This document shows positions 9,053 to 18,604 of a stretch of DNA of 21,901 bases, in pieces. Source of the DNA: Willaertia magna (Eukaryota > Heterolobosea > Eutetramitea > Acrasida > Naegleriidae). Under the pieces are notes generated by a model. It did no database searches. It saw nothing but the letters and a program-made list of their open reading frames with translations, and was not told the DNA's origin. The position numbers were made by a program, and so were the translations under genes. Where the stretch lies: the NCBI GenBank assembly GCA_902984215.1, contig CADWAF010004872.1:1-21901 (forward strand). Direction: 5' to 3'. Every line of letters starts with the position of its first letter. Within the stretch, counting starts at the first letter, position 1.

Positions 9053-9529
9053 TTAATTTTGTTGACATCTAAGCTTTTTAGGAGTTTTATCCACTTCCAT
9101 TGTTTCTTCTTCTGATTCTTCATCTGTTTATGGTAGTAAAAAAACTTGTTTGTCACTATTATCATTTTCTTCTTCACTGTCATCTTCTTCTTCTTCTTCT
9201 TTTTCTTCAGAATCTTCTAAGCTTTTAATCTTTCTTTTGCCTCCAACTATTTGTTTTTCCTCAATTCGTTCTTCGATTTTTTTTACACACCTTTCTACAA
9301 CCTTCTTAATCTCTTTTACCTTACCAAAGTAATAAGTTAGGTTGCTAATATGGTTCTTTATATCTTCACGCGTTAAGTTAGAAACTGGCTTCTTGACAAT
9401 TTTTTCAAATGATAAAACTTTAATAACAAAAAGCTGTCAGATTTAATTGACCACAGTTGATATCACGTCAAGTTCACCAATCATTTTGATTAGCTGGACC
9501 AACAAACGGTCATGAAGGGCGCCAAATTT
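9053..9529 (-). pseudogene. Pseudogene with an acidic tail, interrupted by three in-frame stops
   Basis: One minus-strand frame runs the whole length. It begins with KFGALHDRLLVQLIKMIGEL, meets TAA and TGA, continues through LSFEKIVKKPVSNLTRED and a Lys/Glu-rich helix (KVKEIKKVVERCVKKIEERI), a basic patch GGKRK, then an acidic tail (EEKEEEEEDDSEEEND). A TAA at 9128-9130 interrupts the tail, which then resumes (TDEESEEETMEVDKTPKK) to a final TAA. Protein-like sequence continuing past each stop in the same frame points to a recently inactivated gene 3' end. The basic and acidic tail suggests a nuclear or nucleolar protein, but I do not recognise the family. No parent copy is in the window. Confidence 0.6.
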
Positions 9530-9569
9530 CTAAAAATATCACAGCAGGGTGCAGCACAAATGTTGTTTT

Positions 9570-9985
9570 CACCTCATTATCCTCTCTAAATGCACTTCCT
9601 TTTTTTTTATATATATTGAATGCCAAGTTTATTATTTGAAAATTAAGGGTTGGTTTTTATTTAAACCAAAAGCACGCAGTTCTTTTGGTCAACTGATGTT
9701 TACAAATTGTATAATATTACGTTGTTTTGTAGTGGATTATGATTTAATGTAGTGTTAGTATTGTTTAATTGCCATGCTGTTGGATGTTTCTTATGATTTT
9801 GTTTGTAACTGTCAAGTTTTCTGCTTTTTCTTTTGTTAGCTGTTAGTTTATTAATTGAAAATGTTTACATGATACGAGCACTTAAGCAAGCCGTTACATG
9901 CATTTCCCCTTCCTTTAATAAGGCTAATTAATAATGATCACCATCGTTATAAAATTGGAGGGATAAGTTTTTTCATGTTTTCAAA
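9570..9985 (+). pseudogene. Degenerate copy of CFAP57 exon 1 and intron 1, split by an insertion
   Basis: Positions about 9570-9602 (cattatcctctctaaatgc, then cttcc) match CFAP57 exon 1 at about 13341-13371. Positions 9914-9956 (aataaggcta, aatgatcaccatcgttataa) match 13377-13410. Positions 9963-9985 (taagttttttcat) match the start of CFAP57 intron 1 at 13621. The piece therefore copies genomic DNA including intron, not a spliced message. It has no intact reading frame. Confidence 0.6.
9603..9908. mobile_element. Possible 306-bp insertion flanked by an 8-bp direct repeat
   Basis: The CFAP57-like copy is interrupted here. The same 8 bases, cttccttt, occur on both sides (9595-9602 and 9909-9916), where the intact CFAP57 gene has a single cttcctcttccg stretch. 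This is what an insertion with 8-bp target duplication would leave. I could not find convincing terminal inverted repeats or coding capacity, so a non-autonomous element is only a possibility. Confidence 0.35.
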
Positions 9986-10169
9986 TAAATACCTTTACAA
10001 ATTACCTTGACGAGTGAACAGGATTATGAGGCTGAAGGATTTTAGGATTCTGTTTGAAGTAGGGCAGGTAATTAAGGATTTGAAATTTTAATTGTACAAA
10101 GAAAACTTCTTGAACAAGAATGATTTGTTTATAAACAAAATATTAAATAAATAGAATGTGATTTATTTA

Positions 10170-11759
10170 TTAAAATAAATTTTTTAATTTTGAAAGCGCT
10201 TTAGAAGCAGTTCCTTCCAATTGTTTCACACCTGATGGAATTATATCTTCTACTTTTTGTAATAATTCATTCTGTTGTTGGTTATCACCAATCAAAAAAT
10301 TCATTCCCTTTTCTTCTAATTCCCTTACAATTTCCTTAACATGATTCATATTTTCATCAAATTCATTTAAAAGAAAAATTTGTTCTAATAATAAAGATTT
10401 TATATTTAACATTTCAGTTATTTTAATTTTCCAATTTTCTAAATTTTCCAATTTCATTGGATTATTATTTTTAATTAATTCATCAAATTGTTTTAATTGG
10501 TTAATTAATTGATTAAATTTAAAATTTAATAAATTATTTAAAATATTTAAAATATTATCAATTAAATTTTGTGGTTTTTTCATCATTAAATTTAAATAAC
10601 AATTTGAATGAAAGTCAAAAATATTTTTAATTCTTTCTGGAATTTCATTTAAAAAAATTAAACTTTCATTTAAACATTCAATGATTAAATGAAAAGAATT
10701 TTTTAATAATTCTGAAATGACATTTGACATTTCAAAAATAAAATTTTTAAAATTTTCAATTAAATTTTCAAATAATTCTTTAATAAATAAATTTACTAAT
10801 TTGTCAATAATTTTTTTAATTTCTAAATGAAATTGTTCAACTTGATTTATTACAAAATTTTTTTCTTTTAAATGAATAATTAAATTTTTAAAATCTTTCA
10901 TTTCATTTAAATGATTTTTAACGGCAATTTCTAAATCTTGAATTACTTCTTTTGGAAAACTCTTAGTCAACTTTAAAATTTCCATCACATTCTTCTCTAC
11001 GTTTTCTAAAAATACAAAATTAATTTTTTGTATTTTATTTATTGATTCTTTTAATAAATTTAAAAATTTATCTTTAAATTGTAAACTAAAATTAATAAAA
11101 TCATTCTCAAATTTATTCCATTCTTCTTTTACGTTTTCTTCCATTTCTTTTAATACAGCGGCAATACATATTGTAATAATTTGTAAAAAACAATTAGTGG
11201 TATTATTGTCATTGTAAAAGTTTGTAATTTCTTTACAATTGTTAATTATTCCATCGACATTTTCAAACAATTTATTTAAAAGTTCAATATTTGGTAAATC
11301 TTTTACAATTGTATTAAATTCTTGTTGAAAAAACTTTTTAATCTTGTCAATTGGAATTTTATCATTCCCGCTTTCATTTTCCCCGCCATTTTTAACGTTA
11401 TTATTATCATTTACATTGTTACTATCCATTGCAATATCATTATTATTATCACTGTTATCACCATTATTATTATTTAAATTAAAAATGGAAAGTTTTTCAT
11501 TTAAAATAGTTTCACCAAATTTTTTATCAATTTCTTTTCCCTTTTCAATTACAATTTGAACTTGTTGAATAATTAATTGAAATAATAAAACTGGATTATT
11601 TAATAATTTATTTTTATTATTATTAAGCTCAAAAGTAAGTGAAGTGGAATTATTGTTATTATTACTGCCAATCATACCAGTAATACCAATACTGTTGGCA
11701 GTACTGGTAATGAGGTTGTTGTTGTTATTGGTGAGAGAGGAAGCAAAATTCGTTAGCAT
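10170..11759 (-). CDS. Orphan helical, Asn-rich protein
   Basis: Intronless, 529 residues, ATG at 11759-11757, TAA at 10172-10170. Residues 1-55 are low-complexity Ser/Thr/Asn, 90-125 are Asn/Asp-rich, and from about 130 onward almost everything is predicted to be amphipathic helix with heptad-like Leu/Ile/Phe spacing and many Lys and Glu. A short hydrophobic patch (CFLQIITICIAAVL) lies near 192-205, too weak to call a membrane span. The C-terminus (LLQKVEDIIPSGVKQLEGTA onward) is a further amphipathic helix. There is no signal peptide and no known domain I can name. A lipid-surface-binding or scaffold protein is possible but is inference. The sequence around residues 180-215 recurs as degenerate fragments near 9001 and 21711. 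Confidence 0.7.
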   Translation of the reverse strand: MLTNFASSLTNNNNNLITSTANSIGITGMIGSNNNNNSTSLTFELNNNKNKLLNNPVLLFQLIIQQVQIVIEKGKEIDKKFGETILNEKLSIFNLNNNNGDNSDNNNDIAMDSNNVNDNNNVKNGGENESGNDKIPIDKIKKFFQQEFNTIVKDLPNIELLNKLFENVDGIINNCKEITNFYNDNNTTNCFLQIITICIAAVLKEMEENVKEEWNKFENDFINFSLQFKDKFLNLLKESINKIQKINFVFLENVEKNVMEILKLTKSFPKEVIQDLEIAVKNHLNEMKDFKNLIIHLKEKNFVINQVEQFHLEIKKIIDKLVNLFIKELFENLIENFKNFIFEMSNVISELLKNSFHLIIECLNESLIFLNEIPERIKNIFDFHSNCYLNLMMKKPQNLIDNILNILNNLLNFKFNQLINQLKQFDELIKNNNPMKLENLENWKIKITEMLNIKSLLLEQIFLLNEFDENMNHVKEIVRELEEKGMNFLIGDNQQQNELLQKVEDIIPSGVKQLEGTASKALSKLKNLF

Positions 11760-12028
11760 ATTTTTTTTTTTTTTTGTTAATTTCTTTTAGTTTGCGCAAA
11801 AGGTCAGTAAATTTCAGTAAATTTCAGTAATTTAATGAATCTCGGAGATTCACAAGCAACCTTGAAAATTGTTGTAACACCACAAAGTGTTGTAACACGC
11901 TTGTTTAGTTTGTATAATTTATATAATGCATATTGTATTTCAACAAATTTATTATACTTTAATACTTTATTAGGTCGATATTTAATTTTACTTTATCAAT
12001 AATTAAAAACTTGCATAAATATGTTTGT
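11760..12028 (-). promoter_or_regulatory. Promoter region of the orphan helical gene with palindromes
   Basis: Between the orphan gene's ATG and the RING gene's stop. It holds a perfect palindrome tttgcgcaaa (11791-11800), three copies of cagtaaattt-like sequence (about 11803-11832), the inverted repeat gaatctcggagattc (11837-11851, 7-bp arms), and gttgtaacac twice (11871-11880 and 11889-11898). These are operator-like signals, and the region upstream of this gene is where regulation is expected. No factor can be named. Confidence 0.4.
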
Positions 12029-13041
12029 CTATAGATTAATTCTCCTCAATAATTTTGGTCTTACTTTCTTGCTACATATTGGACATTGAAGTTTTACTTG
12101 TAGCCATTGATTCCAACAAGCATAACATGCAATGTGTCCACATGGTGAGGCAGTTGGTTGGTTAATTGCATCTAGACAAATAAAGCATGTAATAGACAAA
12201 ACTTTACATTATTATCATTAGAATTTGTGTTATCATTGCAATCCTCTTTGACAGTAACAATGTTTGATGATGAAAGAGTTATTGCGTCTGTCATACATAC
12301 CTATTACAATATTTGAATTTACAGTAAGATTGCTATTTTCATTGGAACTATTAGATTGCTCTTTAATATAATTCTTTACAGCTTTATCAAATTTATCGTA
12401 AAGTTTACTACTTATAAAATCTTTAAATTGATTAATTATATCAAGATTATTTAAGGTAAATAATTTTGACAGTTGTATCACTAAAGATTTAAATGAAGTA
12501 CTTGATGTTTGTCCTTTAGATGAACTAAGATTTTTAAATTCAATCAATAATTTTTTAAACTCTTTGTTCGGTTGTCAAAGTTGACTTTACTTTTTGTAAA
12601 TATTCAGCTGAATTTTTCTTCCTAGTAGTACTTTGAGATACAGAAGGTTTTGGAGAGCTGTCATTATTTGGAGTATGTTGTTGATTTGAAGATGAACTAT
12701 GTTTCTCTTGGGATTTTGAACTAATAAAACTGTTTAAAACTACATTTCTCTTGTCATCTACAAGATTAGAATTAGATGCAACAGAATTATTGTTGTCATT
12801 GAAGTCTCTCTTGTACTGTTGTAAAGCATCAGAACTAGAGGATGGTTCTGAATTTTCTACAAAACGGTCTTCTGTTGATAAAGTATCTTGTTGACTTGAT
12901 AATTTGTTTTTATCTTCTAAAAAGTCTTCATGATAAGAGATCTATAAGGAAAGAAAAGAAAGCATCTCAATCAATAAGAAAAAAGGTCTAGGTAATTTTA
13001 TTGTTACTTTCTAGCTTAAACTCAGAAAGATAAGATGCCAT
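12029..13041 (-). CDS. RING-finger protein, likely E3 ubiquitin ligase, with one apparent frameshift
   Basis: Read on the minus strand: exon 13041-13008 (MASYLSEFKLE), intron 13007-12917, exon 12916-12301, intron 12300-12202, exon 12201-12029 ending in TAG. The last exon encodes a complete C3HC4 RING: CFICLD, SPCGHIACYACWNQWL, CPIC, with all eight metal ligands and the usual Trp after the sixth. The middle exon is Ser/Asn/Gln-rich and disordered, then helical. Near 12563-12565 (three T, that is AAA on the coding strand) the frame shifts by one base: removing one A joins two good coding stretches. It is either a real break or a base error. RING proteins bring E2 enzymes to substrates; the substrate is unknown. 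The second intron's AAG acceptor is the least certain boundary. It is divergent from CFAP57. Confidence 0.6.
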
Positions 13042-13231
13042 CAATCATCATATGAGTTTCGCATTTTTTTTAATTGTTTTTAAAAAAAATTTGGCGCGAA
13101 AACAATTTCAAAAAAATGTCAACGATCGGCCGAAGCAAACTGCTGCCGTTTCTATTTTTTTGGAAGCCTGCTTTGTTAAAGACTCTGCAGAGTCCTACAC
13201 TCAATACATCAATTTTATCTGAAACAAATGT
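13042..13231. promoter_or_regulatory. Divergent promoter between the RING gene and CFAP57
   Basis: 190 bp separate the two start codons. The region carries tttggcgcgaaa (13090-13101), which fits the E2F/DP consensus TTTSSCGC on both strands, the GC-rich cgatcggccg (about 13122-13131) and a perfect 14-bp palindrome gactctgcagagtc (13181-13194). These stand out against the AT-rich background. E2F control is inference. Confidence 0.45.
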
Positions 13232-16200
13232 ATGGAGCCATCAAAAAAAGATAATATTAACAATAATAAAGTTGAAAATGAAATAATGACATTTTGGCGC
13301 CAAAATTATTGTTTTACAAATTTTAATAAAATGCAGTCATCATTATCTTCTCTTAATGCCACTTCCTCTTCCGTTAATAAGGCTAATAATAATGATCACC
13401 ACCGTTATAATAATAATAACAAAAATACCAATAAAAGTATCAATGAAGACTCTTTTATATCGGAAGAAAAAGTAGAAAGCGGAGAAGAAGAAGAAGATTT
13501 AATCAATTCTTCTAAGGACGGAATAAACAATAGCCTTAACTTTGATAATGGAATAAATAAAAGTATTATCAATAATAATGACGAATTAGATAATACTTCT
13601 GATCAAAAACTAAAGTTTTAGTAAGTTTTTTCATATTCATACAAAAAAAAACGGTAGCCTTAACAAAAAGCCTTAATACAAAATAGTCATTCATTAGGTT
13701 TTCGTTCTACTAATCAACCAATACAACATTTAGAAAATGAAGAAGAAATTGTTTATTTAGTTGGTAAACATGTTGCAATATTTAACTATGAAAAGAGAAC
13801 GCATGCTTTTATACAAAAAAGTCAACGAGTTGCTGAAATTTATTGTTTTGCAATTTCTTTTAATAGAAAATTTATTGCTTTAAGTGAAAGAATAGATCAA
13901 CAACAACAATCTAATGTGGAAAGTGGCGCTAATAAGAAAAATAAGGTGAATAGTAGTGTTGGTAATGCTGGTAATGGAATTCAAAGTTTATCTTCATCTA
14001 CGGCAATGCCATCACCAAATAATAATAATAATTTTAAAAGTCAATATCAAGTTTCTATTTATAATTTTAGAAATGCAAAAAGGGTTAGGGCATTACCTGT
14101 GAATAGTACGAAGAATTCTCCAGTGATAACGATGGCTTTTTCTAGGGATAGTAAATATTTAGTGGCTGTGACAGATGAACCTGAGAGTGCTATTTATTTT
14201 TGGCATTTGGAAAAATCAAATGTAAGTAATTTTTATTTACAAAAGTTTACAATAATTTATTTTGTTGTAATTTCAATCTTAGAAAATTGCATTTAAGAAA
14301 ATACCCTTTAAAATTACACAAATAAGTATAAATCCATTTTCATATTGGCAGTTTGCTTCAACAGGTCCAAATGATATGAAAATTTGGAGATTTACTGAAG
14401 GTGAATTGAAACATTTAGATCCAGTTGGAAGTGAGAAATATACTTTTAAATGTCACAGTTGGTTTGATGATGAAAAATTATTAGTTGGTACAGAGGAAGG
14501 TCACATTCTTATTATTGAAGGAAAGAATGTAATAAAAACTATTTCAAATGTACATCCAAATAGTTCAGGTATCAACTGTATTGAAGCTGTCGATAGAGGA
14601 TTTATTTGTGGTGGTGAAAATGGTTATTTTTCAGTATTTGAAAGAACTTATGACTCTGAATATTTTAATCATTACAAAAAATTTAGAACATTTGAAAAAC
14701 AAAAAATTATTGGACTTTGCGTTTCTAAAAAAGAAAATAATGTAATTTGTTGTTATGAAGATAATAAGTTTGCTTACTTTTCATTAGCTAATGTAGATAT
14801 ATTGAAGGAAAATGAAACAAATTTTACTTTATTACCTGTTGGATTTCATGGTGATCCAGTTAATTCAATGTCAGTTTGTACACAAAAATCAATAGTAGCA
14901 ACTTGTAGTAATGATAAAACAATAAGGTTATGGAACTTTTTAAAACGACAAGTTGAACTTGAAAAGTTATTTAATGAAGATATTTTTAGTGTTTCATTAG
15001 ATCCAACTGGTACAAGGATTTTAGTTGGTTTTAGATATAAATTAAGCTATTTTGTAATTTTATCAAATGATTTACATACTATATGTGAATGGCATATTAA
15101 GAGTTGTAGATTAGTTTCTTTTTGTAATGGAGGACATTTATTTGCTGCAATTTCAGCCACATCAATATTAATTATTTCTTCCTTAACATTTCAAGTTGTT
15201 TTAACATTAAGAGGGCATAGTGGTATAATTAAATCTTTAGTTTGGAGTAAAGATGATAGATATTTAGCTTCTTGTAGTTTTGATGGAACAATTTATGAAT
15301 GGGATTTAGAATCAGAGAAATTAAGGGTGAGTGAATACGTTGTAAAATCGTGTGCTTTTCGTTCAGTTGCTTATGATTATAAAAATCATGTTTGTAGTGG
15401 TGTTGGAAATGATAATAAGTTATGGACATTTAAGCAAGGTGCTTTATTTAGTGAAATTCCAACAAAAGAAGATCTTTCATGTATTACTTATAGTCCCTTA
15501 GCCGAAATGGCATTTGTTGGTACATCAAGTGGTAAAATACTACTTTATAAATGGCCTCCAGATGAACACGCTTGTGGTGAATATCAAGTTCATGAAGGGT
15601 CTGTTACTTCTTTCTGTATATCAAGTGATGGAAGATTTTTACTTTCTTTAGGGTCTGATTCAACTCTTTTTATGATGGAAATTGAAGCTTGGAAAGATGC
15701 AAAAACTGGTCAACTGAAAGGTTTTGATTTTGAGAAATTTGATAATATTTTTTATTCTTTAAAAATAATAGAAGAAGAAAAAGATAATAGTATAAGTGAA
15801 TTACAGGAAAAGAATTTTCAAATAATTAGTGACAATGAAAGAAAAATACAACAATTAATTGAGAAATATGAGCAAGAAATTGAAAAACAGAAAAGTCAAT
15901 TTACAAATGAAATTAAAGAACTTAAAAAGAAAATTGAAAATTTAAAACAACAAATTAATGAAAATGAAATATCAACAAAAGAAAAGATGAATAGAATAGA
16001 GTTTAAACATTCTGAAGAAACTGAACGTATGAGAAATGCTCATGATTTGACAGTTAAAGAAAGAGAAGAAAAACTTCATAGAGAAATTGAAAATTTAAAA
16101 GAAAAATTATCATATTATGTAGATTTAGTTAAAGTAATGTCAGAAAAGCATGAAGATGCAATAAACCGATTAAGAGAAGAATATGAAGAAGAAAAACTTT

Positions 16201-17714
16201 TACAAGTAGAGACATATGAACAATTAAGTAAAGATTTTAAAAATCTTTCAAGTGAATATCAAATTATTCTTCAACAATCTGAAGAAGATTATGACAATCA
16301 ATTAAAACGAGTAAAAACATCTTTAATACATACTATTGAAAAACATAAACAATCAGTGATTGAGGCAAAGGGAGATTCTGTAAAGAAGGGAACAAAAATT
16401 GAAGAATTAAAGAAAGAAATTGGTTTGCTTAGAAATAAAATTACAAAACAAGAAGAAAAAATTCATACTTTAGAAAAGAAGAATGAAGAAAGTAAAACAA
16501 TTATAGATGCCTTACAAGTAGAAAAAAAGAAGAATGAAGATTCATTATTAATTCAAGAAAAAGAAAAGAAAGATTTATTAAGGCAAGCAAAAGAATTAGA
16601 ACAAATGAGATACGTTTTAACATTTAAATTTAATAAATTAAAGAATGAAGTATCACCAAAAGAAGAATTAATTGTAGAATTAAGAGATGATATGAAGAAT
16701 ATTGAAAAAGAACTTTTTACAGCAAAAATGGATAACGATAATACATTTGCTCAACTAAAGCAAAGAAATGAAAAGATTGACGTTTTACAAAATGAAATTT
16801 CAAAATTTAAACAAATTGTTGAAGATAAAAATCGTATATTTTTATTATTAATTCAAGAATTATCAGCATTAACGGAAAATAATGAATCAAAATCTACAAA
16901 TCTACATTTAAAGAAAGTCGTTTCAAAATATAGTAATATAGTATTACAAAAGAATAATAATAACAATTCAAATAATAATAACGGTAATAATAGCAACAAT
17001 GGTGGTAACAATGATAAATTAAGAGATACATTAGAAGAATTTGAAAGGCAACGTTGTTTTTTAGAACAAACATTAGGAACAATGAAAAAAACATTAACAA
17101 ATAGAGAAGGACATATGAAGGCAGATTTATTAAGAAAAAATAATGAAAATTCAATACTTGTTGAAGAAATTAATCAATTAAGAAAAGAACAAAAAAAGTA
17201 TAGACAAAAAATTATTTCTTTAGAATATCAATTAAAGAATGCTTTACATTTTCAACAACAATCAATTATTGGAGATACAATATTACCTTTTGGTAATAAT
17301 AACAATAGTAATAGTAATTCTAGAGCTTCCACATCAAGAAGATTATCTAGTAGTGCTGGAAAGAGTATTAATAGTAATAATGGTATGAATAATAATAGAA
17401 ATAGTTTAATTAATAGAGTAAGAACTCCAGATTCAATTTATAGTGGAGATATGGTAACTGGATTAGATAAAAAGAAGGTAAATGAATTTGTAGATTCTTT
17501 AGAAAGAAATAATCGTAGATTTGAACAACAACAACAAGAAATTGATAATTTAAAAAGTTATGTACAAAAACTTGTAGAAGAAGATACTACCACAACTGTA
17601 GTAGGCACTGGTGCTAGTATTAATGGAATTGAACAACAACAACAAGTACTACCACCTGTAGTAAAATTAATTCCAATATCTCCAAGTAATAACCAAAGAA
17701 CTCCCAAACAATAA
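13232..17714 (+). CDS. CFAP57: Cilia- and flagella-associated protein 57 (WD40 plus coiled coil)
   Basis: Exons 13232-13620, 13687-14221 and 14283-17714 (introns 66 and 61 bp) give 1451 residues. Residues 1-130 are an Asn-rich acidic extension absent from the usual family start. The family begins at about 132 with HSLGFRSTNQPIQ, followed by the VYLVGKHVAIFNYEKRTHAF strand. WD40 repeats continue to about 770 (for example CSNDKTIRLWNF, LRGHSGIIKSLVWS, ASCSFDGTIYEWD). A long coiled coil covers about 798-1295, interrupted by an Asn-rich run near 1195-1215, then a low-complexity tail. CFAP57 (FAP57/WDR65) lies on the axonemal doublet and helps position a subset of inner dynein arms. The intron 1 acceptor at 13686 was chosen because the one 11 bases later creates a stop. 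Its presence implies a motile cilium stage. Confidence 0.92.
13291..13306. promoter_or_regulatory. Perfect 16-bp palindrome with an E2F-like core in CFAP57 exon 1
   Basis: attttggcgccaaaat reads the same on both strands. It lies 60 bases after the start codon and shares the TTTGGCGC half-site with the divergent promoter. It also encodes part of the protein. Confidence 0.4.
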
Positions 17715-17851
17715 TTTTGCTTAATTCATTAAGGAAGAAAGAGAGATCATTATATAGTGGTTGCAAGTTAAATATTTTGTTGTCTATTTAATGCATCACA
17801 ATTTATTTACAATAACAATTTTACTATTTAAAATTTTACAATTAAACAATT
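17715..17851. other. Convergent 3' ends of CFAP57 and the rhodanese-like gene
   Basis: 137 bp between two stop codons facing each other. It is AT-rich with tttacaata strings on both strands; no separate terminator is identifiable. Confidence 0.5.
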
Positions 17852-18464
17852 TTAAACATCTTCATAACGCAACATGTTATCCACACTTCCAACATTAAAT
17901 ACAAATTTATACCCCAAACCTTCTTTTAATTTTCTGACCGCTCTGGCCGCACGTATTCCTAAAAAGTCAAAAACCAATAAGTACGGTTGATGTTCAATTC
18001 CGATAATTTCACTCGATAATTCAGCATCCAACATTTTTTTATTTTGTAATTCTAATAAATTATCTAATGGAAAGTTGATTGCCTTTTTTGGGTGGAATTT
18101 TAAATAATCAGAATTTGTACGAACGTCGATAATGTGACAGTGTTTACGATGGTTGTGTAAAATTTCTTTAATTAGAAATTCATCTTTTGTAATGGAATGT
18201 TGTTGTAACCAATAGTCAGCTGCGCGTTGTAAATTTTGTAAAGATCCACCGTTAATTACATTTGTGAAATTTAAATCTTGTTTTAAAAAGTGAATTGCTT
18301 TGATACAACGAGTGTCTGGTTCGTTTAAATGGTTGTAAAGAACGAACATCTAAAATAATTGCGCCTTTTGCTAAATATTCTTGAATCATGTCATCTGGTA
18401 CAACTTGTGATAAATCTTGTGGTTGACTACACTTTACAATATCAGAAATTGGATGACTTGTCAT
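17852..18464 (-). pseudogene. Tandem rhodanese-like protein, first domain collapsed and frameshifted
   Basis: The frame from 18464 (MTSHPISDIVKCS, then LAKGAIILDVRSLQPF) matches the opening of a rhodanese domain, but the rest of that domain is only readable one frame over, from about 18345 (TRCIKAIHFLKQDLNFTNVI, then NGG). About 35 residues expected between the two parts are missing, so a small deletion that changed the frame is likely. The second domain (about 18170-17852) is continuous: CHIIDVRTNSDYLKFHPKKA, then LLVFDFLGIRAARAVRKLKE. The loop that should hold the catalytic Cys reads DFLGIRA, so that domain is also without a nucleophile. It could be a degrading gene, a base error, or a non-catalytic binding protein. 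A 28-base intron could formally join the frames but is far shorter than the others here. HPPD lies 140 bp upstream, same strand. Confidence 0.6.
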
Positions 18465-18604
18465 TTTTTTTTTCTCTCAAAATATTTTAATTTTTTGATT
18501 ATATTTGCCAGTAAATTTGGAAATTTTTTAAAATAGAAATACATTAAAATTGACAATCATCCTTTTATATAACTTTTCTTTATTTTACAAAAATTGTAAA
18601 CAAT

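Noticed and set aside
9150..9332. Ser-rich open frame on the plus strand
   Set aside because: It is the antisense of the acidic tail of the minus-strand pseudogene.
12560..12592. A 29-31-base intron that would remove the RING-gene frameshift
   Set aside because: Far shorter than the other introns; a one-base change in an AAA run explains it more simply.
12580..12598. 17-base identity (acaaaaagtaaagtcaa) between the RING gene and the end of the DUF2306-like gene
   Set aside because: AT-rich, isolated, no flanking similarity, and in unrelated reading contexts; likely chance.
13074..13286. 70-codon plus-strand frame before CFAP57
   Set aside because: It overlaps the CFAP57 start in another frame and lies in the divergent promoter; no domain or compositional support.
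18300..18345. A 28-base intron that would join the two rhodanese frames
   Set aside because: Other introns here are 61-154 bases, and the join would still leave the domain about 35 residues short.
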